NCBI RefSeq assembly: GCF_017876315.1
Contig: NZ_JAGINU010000001.1
Location: forward strand, 620,001-684,000
Length of the DNA: 64,000 nucleotides
Source of the DNA: Pseudonocardia parietis
Lineage (GTDB): Bacteria; Actinomycetota; Actinomycetes; Mycobacteriales; Pseudonocardiaceae
Reading direction: 5' to 3'
In this document: one piece after another, positions 60,004 to 64,000 of the stretch
How the letters are laid out: every line of letters starts with the position of its first letter
Numbering within the stretch: the stretch's first letter is position 1
Notes under the pieces: model-generated
What the model was told of the DNA's origin: nothing
Seen by the model: only the letters and a program-made list of their open reading frames with translations
Databases searched by the model: none
Position numbers and translations under genes: made by a program

Positions 60004-60035
60004 GCCGGCGTGGAACCGGGAGCCCCCACGCCGGC
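60004..60035 (+). terminator. Possible terminator after Hsp70-like gene
   Basis: GCCGGCGTGG and CCACGCCGGC form a 10-bp stem with a 12-nt loop, 115 nt after the stop codon. The position is later than usual, so the assignment is tentative. Confidence 0.4.
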
Positions 60036-60084
60036 TCGGCCCTTATCGGGTCCCCCTCGCCCGGATTCTCGAAGGTGTGACCGT

Positions 60085-60104
60085 CGACGCGACGGGTCGC
60101 GTCG
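60085..60104. promoter_or_regulatory. 20-bp palindrome upstream of small membrane protein gene
   Basis: CGACGCGAC-GG-GTCGCGTCG is a perfect 9-2-9 inverted repeat, 69 bp before the GTG at 60173. The two-base centre favours a protein-binding site. A TAAAAC/TACGGT patch (60125-60136), which may include the -10 box, lies just downstream. Confidence 0.45.
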
Positions 60105-60172
60105 GCGCACCCACTCTGAGGTGGTAAAACTACGGTCGGTCGCGGGGTGGGCACGGTCTGAGGGGGCGCGCG

Positions 60173-60520
60173 GTGGCACGGTTGGCGGGGATGGTCATGG
60201 GGATGGCCGTGGGCGCCCTGGTGGTCGCGTACCTGGGTTTCGGGTGGCCGGTCCTGCTGCTCGGCGGACCGCTGCTCGTCGGCGTCGCGATCACCGTCCT
60301 GGTGCTGGTGCTGACCGAGCGTCCGCGGGCCCTGCTCCTCCGGCGGCGCGCCGCCGGCACCGGCGACTCCCCGTGGCGGAGCGCCGTCGAGCGCGGTGAT
60401 CATGCCGACAGTGGACTGATGAGCGGCTTCTTCGAGGTCAGCCCGCAGCCGGCCGGCCTTCCCGCGCAGCGCATCGCCCCGTCGTCCGACGCCCGCCCGG
60501 CGGGAGCCCGCCGGCAGTAG
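60173..60520 (+). CDS. Small two-helix membrane protein, unknown
   Basis: A 115-residue protein with two adjoining membrane helices in the first 48 residues (MVMGMAVGALVVAYLGF; PVLLLGGPLLVGVAITVLVLVL) and a hydrophilic tail of about 65 residues with RRRAAG and a C-terminal Arg/Pro stretch. No family recognised. GTG 60173 has GAGGGGG 6 nt upstream. The next gene begins 61 bp downstream. Confidence 0.65.
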   Translation: MARLAGMVMGMAVGALVVAYLGFGWPVLLLGGPLLVGVAITVLVLVLTERPRALLLRRRAAGTGDSPWRSAVERGDHADSGLMSGFFEVSPQPAGLPAQRIAPSSDARPAGARRQ

Positions 60521-60581
60521 GCGAGAATCGGGCGGTGCCGATCTTCGCGACCGCTCGTGCCCGGAGCCTCCGGGGGCGCCC

Positions 60582-61406
60582 GTGCTGATCGGGATGATCT
60601 TCGGCGCGCTGGCGATGCTCTGCAGCACGGTCGCGGCGATCCTGCAGGCCGATGCGGCCCGCCAGGGCGGCCGGACCAGCGCGGTGCTGACCCGCCCGCG
60701 CTTCGTCGGCGGAATCGGGATGGACATCGTGACCTGGCTCTGCCTGGTCGTCGCGCTGCAGTTCATCCCGATCTTCGCGGTGCAGGCGATGCTGGCCGGG
60801 GCGATCGCGCTGACGGCCCTCTACGCCCGGTACGTACGGGGCGAGTGGCTGCGCCCGGTGCACCGGCTCGCGATCGGCGCCAGCATGATCGGGCTCGCGC
60901 TGGTCGCGGGCAGCGCAGGCACCGAGCGCAAGGAGTCCCTGACCGGGTACGTCACCACGGTCGCCGTCCTGGTCGTGGCGCTGGTCCTGTTCATGGTGGT
61001 GACGCTGGTGATCCGGCGGGGCACCACGCCGTGGCCGTCGGCGGTGCTCGCCGGGCTCGGTCTCGGCGGGGGCTCGGTCTGCATCCGGGCCATGCACGTC
61101 TCCGAGGAGGCAGGCCTGTCCGGGTTGCTCTCGGAGCCGCTGGTCTACGTGCTGGCCGGGATGGCGGCGACCGGGCTCTACAACTACGCCCGCGCGCTGC
61201 AGCTGGGTGACATCGCGACCGTGACCGCGCTGTACATGGTGGTGCAGGTCGTGGTGCCCGGGATGGTCGGCATCACCCTGCTCGACGACACCGTGCGTCC
61301 CGGCGCGACGTGGATGCTCCTGCTCGGCCTGGCGCTGGTCGTCTACGGCACGTCGATCCTGGCGCGGCGCCGTCCGGAGAAGCGGACTCCCTCGCGGGTG
61401 ACCTAA
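60582..61406 (+). CDS. DMT family transporter (EamA-like/DUF-type)
   Basis: A 274-residue permease with nine or ten helices: MIFGALAMLCSTVAAILQADAARQGG at the start, DIVTWLCLVVALQFIPIFAVQAMLAGAIALTALYARYV, and in the second half LYNYARALQLGDIATVTALYMVVQVVVPGMVGITLLDDTVRPG, which mirrors the first half as in drug/metabolite transporters. It is probably a small-molecule exporter of unknown substrate. GTG 60582 with CGGGGG upstream. A leaderless hydrolase gene follows 9 bp downstream. Confidence 0.85.
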   Translation: MLIGMIFGALAMLCSTVAAILQADAARQGGRTSAVLTRPRFVGGIGMDIVTWLCLVVALQFIPIFAVQAMLAGAIALTALYARYVRGEWLRPVHRLAIGASMIGLALVAGSAGTERKESLTGYVTTVAVLVVALVLFMVVTLVIRRGTTPWPSAVLAGLGLGGGSVCIRAMHVSEEAGLSGLLSEPLVYVLAGMAATGLYNYARALQLGDIATVTALYMVVQVVVPGMVGITLLDDTVRPGATWMLLLGLALVVYGTSILARRRPEKRTPSRVT

Positions 61407-61415
61407 TCTCCCCGC

Positions 61416-62135
61416 ATGCCGTCGTTCGCCCGTCCCGATGCCGATCTGCACTACGAGGAGCACGGCGCCGGGTTCCCGATCCTGCTGATCGCGCCCGGTG
61501 GGATGCGGTCGGCGATCAGCGCCTGGGAGAAGGCGCCGTGGAACCCGGTCGCGCACCTCGCCGACCGGTACCGGGTGATCGCGATGGACCAGCGCAACGC
61601 CGGTGCCTCGGTCGGTCAGGTGCACGGCACGGACGGCTGGTCCACCTACACCGCCGACCAGCTCGCCCTGCTCGATCACCTCGGCGTCGACGAGTTCGCG
61701 GTGCTCGGCATGTGCATCGGCGGCTCGTACATCGCGAACCTGCTGGCCACCGCGCCGGAGCGGGTCCGCGCCGCCGTCACGCTGCAGCCGATCGGCCGCG
61801 CGGACAACCAGCACCGCTTCGAGGAGATGTTCGACGCCTGGAGCGCCGAGCTCGCGGCGGACCACCCGGAGGCGTCCGACGACGACTGGGCCTCCTTCCG
61901 GGCGAACATGTACGGCGGCGGCGGGATGCTGTTCTCCGTGCCCGACGAGGCGCTCGCCCGGTGCACGACGCCGTGGCTGGTCCTGATGGGCGGCGACGAG
62001 TTCCACCCGGAGTCGGCGTCGCGCCGGCTCACCGAGCTCGCTCCCGGTGCGGAGCTGGTGCAGCGGTGGAAGGCCGAGGAGTACGTCGCGGACGGGAAGG
62101 CCGCCGTCGACACCTTCCTGGCGAAGCACCTCTGA
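61416..62135 (+). CDS. Alpha/beta hydrolase with Cys nucleophile
   Basis: A 239-residue alpha/beta fold protein: GFPILLIAPGGMRSAISAWEKAPWNPVAHL, YRVIAMDQRNAGASVG, then the elbow VLGMCIGGSYIANLLA, where Cys takes the place of the usual Ser in GxSxG. LVLMGGDEFHPES gives the acid site; the catalytic His is not obvious at the C-terminus, where RWKAEEYVADGKAAVDTFLAKHL replaces the usual H. Cys elbows occur in dienelactone hydrolases. Leaderless start: TAATCT -10 box ends 6 nt before ATG 61416. Confidence 0.85.
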   Translation: MPSFARPDADLHYEEHGAGFPILLIAPGGMRSAISAWEKAPWNPVAHLADRYRVIAMDQRNAGASVGQVHGTDGWSTYTADQLALLDHLGVDEFAVLGMCIGGSYIANLLATAPERVRAAVTLQPIGRADNQHRFEEMFDAWSAELAADHPEASDDDWASFRANMYGGGGMLFSVPDEALARCTTPWLVLMGGDEFHPESASRRLTELAPGAELVQRWKAEEYVADGKAAVDTFLAKHL

Positions 62136-62169
62136 TATCTCCACGACGGCGCCGCGCGGACACGGCACG

Positions 62170-62517
62170 ATGAGCCGCATGCCGAGCTGGGACGACGTCG
62201 TACGCATCGGGTCCGCGTTACCGGAGGTGGAGGAGTCGACCTGGTACCGGACGCCGTCGCTGAAGGTCCGCGGCAAGGGTTTCGCCCGGCTCCGGAGCGA
62301 GGCCGAGGGGCTGCTGGTGCTGATGTGCTCGCTCGAGGAGAAGGAGGCACTGCTCGCCTCCGGTGATCCGGCGTTCAGCACCACCGCGCACTACGACGGC
62401 TACGGCGCGATCCTCGTCGACCTCGACCGGATCGACCCGGGGCAGCTCGCCGAGCTGGTCGAGGAGGCGTGGCGGCGCAAGGCCCCGGCGACCCTGCTGC
62501 GGAAGCACGACGCGTGA
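62170..62517 (+). CDS. MmcQ/YjbR family protein
   Basis: A 115-residue single-domain protein: DDVVRIGSALPEVEESTWYRTPSLKVRGKGFARLRSEAEGLLVLMCSLEEKEALLASGDPAFSTTAHYDGYGAILVDLDRID, with the C-terminal LAELVEEAWRRKAPATLLRKH typical of MmcQ/YjbR. The fold resembles a DNA-binding domain, but the function is unproven. ATG 62170, or 62179 (MPSW). The stop overlaps the next gene by 4 bp. Confidence 0.9.
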   Translation: MSRMPSWDDVVRIGSALPEVEESTWYRTPSLKVRGKGFARLRSEAEGLLVLMCSLEEKEALLASGDPAFSTTAHYDGYGAILVDLDRIDPGQLAELVEEAWRRKAPATLLRKHDA

Positions 62518-63485
62518 GGACGCGGTACGTGGTGATCGGGGCGGGTGCCGTCGGCGGGACGATCGGTGCCCGTCTGCACGGAGCCGGCCGGGACGTCGTG
62601 CTGGTCGCCCGCGGCGCACACCTGGACGCGATCCGCTCGGACGGGCTGCGCCTGGACTCCCCCGACGGCTCGACGGTGCACCGGATCCCGGCCGTCGGGT
62701 CGGTTGCGGCGGTGCCCTGGGCGCCCGGCGACGTCGCGGTGCTCGCGGTCAAGTCCCAGGACACCGGCCCCGTGCTGGCGGAGCTGACCGCCGTCGCGCC
62801 CGGGGTCACCGTGGTCTGCGCGCAGAACGGCGTCGCCAACGAGCGGGCCGCCGCCGAGCGGTTCGACCGGGTGCAGGCGATGCTGGTGATCCTCCCGGCC
62901 GAGCACTACGAGCCGGGCGTGGTGATCGCGTCGTCCGCGCCGCTGGCCGGGGTGCTGGACGTCGGAACCCATCCGTCCGGTGCGGACGCGACGAGCGCGG
63001 CGATCGCCGCCGACCTCACCGCCGCGGGGTTCGCCTCCCGGGCCGACCCGGCCGTGATGGACGCCAAGTACGGCAAGCTCCTCACCAACCTCGGCAACGC
63101 GGTGGACGCGATCTGCGGGGTCGCCGACCCGGTCGCCCGGCGGGTGATCGAGGCGGCCACCGCCGAGGGCGAGGCCTGTTTCGCCGCCGCAGGGATCACC
63201 GCCCGTACCGGTGACGACGACCGGGTCCGCCGCGCGGGAATCATCACCGAGCAGCCGGTCGCCGGGCAGTCGCGCCGCGGGTCGTCGTCCTGGCAGAGCC
63301 TGTCCCGCGGGGCCGGCTCGATCGAGGCCCGGTACCTCAACGGTGAGATCATCGCCCTGGGCTCGACGTACCGGGTCCCGACCCCGGTGAACGCCGAGGT
63401 GCTGCGCGTGGCCGAGGAGATGGCCGCCGCCGGGGAGCCGCCCGCCTCGCGCCCGGCCGCCGACCTGCTCACCGTGGTGGGATGA
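62514..63485 (+). CDS. Ketopantoate reductase family (ApbA/PanE-like)
   Basis: 323 residues. RYVVIGAGAVGGTIGARLHGAGRDVVLVARGAHLDAI is the NADP motif; VLAVKSQDTGPVLAEL and VCAQNGVANERAA follow, and the C-terminal domain has AVMDAKYGKLLTNLGNAVDAICG with the catalytic Lys and SSSWQSLSRGAGSIEARYLNGEI. This is the PanE fold, but sequence does not prove ketopantoate as substrate. GTG 62514 overlaps the previous stop (GTGA), so it is co-translated with the MmcQ/YjbR protein. Confidence 0.9.
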   Translation: MRTRYVVIGAGAVGGTIGARLHGAGRDVVLVARGAHLDAIRSDGLRLDSPDGSTVHRIPAVGSVAAVPWAPGDVAVLAVKSQDTGPVLAELTAVAPGVTVVCAQNGVANERAAAERFDRVQAMLVILPAEHYEPGVVIASSAPLAGVLDVGTHPSGADATSAAIAADLTAAGFASRADPAVMDAKYGKLLTNLGNAVDAICGVADPVARRVIEAATAEGEACFAAAGITARTGDDDRVRRAGIITEQPVAGQSRRGSSSWQSLSRGAGSIEARYLNGEIIALGSTYRVPTPVNAEVLRVAEEMAAAGEPPASRPAADLLTVVG

Positions 63486-63554
63486 CGCCCGGCGTCTGCG
63501 GCCGTAGCCGAAAGGACGACGACCATCCGCCGCGCGGTACCTACCGTGGGGCCC

Positions 63555-64000
63555 ATGACCAGCGCGCCGGAGGACACCGCGACCGAGATCCGCACCCTCG
63601 CCGACCTGCAGGCGATCACCGGGGAGCCGATGGCCCCGGCGATCGCCAAGGAACGCGACCACCTGCAGAAGACGCACCGCGAGTGGCTGGCGGTCTCCCG
63701 GTTCGTGCTGCTGGCGACCTCCGGCGCGGACGGCACCTGCGACGTCTCACCGAAGGGCGATCCCGCCGGCTTCGTGCACGTCGTCGACGACCACACGGTC
63801 GTGATCCCGGAGCGCCCCGGCAACGGCCGCGTCGACGGCTGGCGCAACGTCCTGGAGAACCCGCACGTCGGCCTGCTCTTCCTGGTGCCGGGCCGCTCCG
63901 ACACGCTCCGGATCAACGGCCGGGCCCGCCTCGTGCAGGACGCGGACTACTTCGACACGCTCGCGGTGAAGGGCAGGCGCCCGCTGCTCGCCTGCGAGAT
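63555..64000 (+). CDS. Pyridoxamine 5'-phosphate oxidase family protein (MSMEG_1061 type), 3'-truncated
   Basis: About 148 residues visible. EIRTLADLQAITGEPMAPAIAKERDHLQKTHREWLAVSRFVLLATSGADGTCDVSPKGDPAGFVHVVDDHTVVIPERPGNGRVDGWRNVLENPHVGLLFLVPG is the FMN-binding split-barrel domain of the flavin/F420-dependent group typical of Actinobacteria. Leaderless start: TACCGT -10 box ends 7 nt before ATG 63555. The gene runs off the end of the window, so its C-terminus is unknown. Confidence 0.9.
   Translation, partial: MTSAPEDTATEIRTLADLQAITGEPMAPAIAKERDHLQKTHREWLAVSRFVLLATSGADGTCDVSPKGDPAGFVHVVDDHTVVIPERPGNGRVDGWRNVLENPHVGLLFLVPGRSDTLRINGRARLVQDADYFDTLAVKGRRPLLACE

Noticed and set aside
57120..60179. 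Minus-strand frame of over 1000 codons through the Hsp70-like gene and iniB
   Set aside because: The translation is dominated by Arg, Gly and Pro; it runs across two real genes and a divergent promoter.

Overview
This 64-kb window is very GC-rich chromosomal DNA with GTG starts, many leaderless promoters (a TANNNT -10 box 6-9 nt before the start codon) and a gene content typical of Actinobacteria: GTP-dependent PEP carboxykinase, a FadE5-type acyl-CoA dehydrogenase, an MT0933-type antitoxin, DUF3040 and DUF3024 proteins, and an iniBAC-like locus. A member of the Pseudonocardiales (Pseudonocardia-like) is the best guess. I saw no rRNA, tRNA, CRISPR array, transposase or phage gene. Coding density is high and the genes look like ordinary chromosome rather than an island.

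Layout. 1-10.5 kb: a partial FAD monooxygenase, DUF3040, a degenerate RmlC-like cupin divergent from a shortened sugar C-methyltransferase, an orphan BlaI-type repressor, a TRIC channel, an M20 amidohydrolase, a TerC protein, an SDR/DUF2867 protein and an AI-2E family permease. 11-15.8 kb: an unknown protein, an aldonolactone-oxidase-like flavoprotein, an NYN nuclease plus ATZ/TRZ deaminase pair, and a PaaI thioesterase. 15.8-20.3 kb: a minus-strand run of two GT2 glycosyltransferases, trmB and a bacterial nitric oxide synthase oxygenase with an unusually long N-terminal tail. 20.6-25.2 kb: two overlapping repeat-bearing unknown genes, a small membrane protein, a TetR/MFS divergon with two palindromic operators, and a small unknown. 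25.5-31.3 kb: pckG with a long leader, a 680-aa protein of unknown function, DUF3024, an AhpD-like protein and an orphan antitoxin. 31.5-36 kb: E1 alpha, E1 beta and E2 of a 2-oxoacid dehydrogenase complex, then FxsA. 36.3-42.9 kb: an orphan P-loop ATPase, a GroES paralogue, a VanW-family envelope protein, twin covarying hairpins, a CBS protein and FadE5. 43-48.3 kb: a Tat-exported amidase, a VOC/TipA-type MerR unit, a cholesterol-oxidase-like GMC flavoprotein and an IspD-like cytidylyltransferase.

48.4-59.9 kb is the most distinctive part. It holds a 950-aa ATPase/LuxR regulator resembling IniR, two dynamin-like GTPases with overlapping genes (IniA and IniC type), two tandem IniB N-terminal-domain proteins in the order B-B-A-C, and a divergent membrane-anchored Hsp70-like ATPase without a substrate-binding domain. 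In mycobacteria iniBAC is induced by cell-wall-targeting drugs, so I read this as a cell-envelope stress and membrane-remodelling module with additional parts. Two 10-bp tandem repeats lie in the divergent iniB/hsp70 promoter region and are candidate regulator sites.

60-64 kb: a small membrane protein, a DMT permease, an alpha/beta hydrolase with a Cys nucleophile, an MmcQ/YjbR protein overlapping a ketopantoate-reductase-like gene, and a partial PNPOx-family flavoprotein running off the end. All functional calls come from reading the protein sequences; no database search was run.
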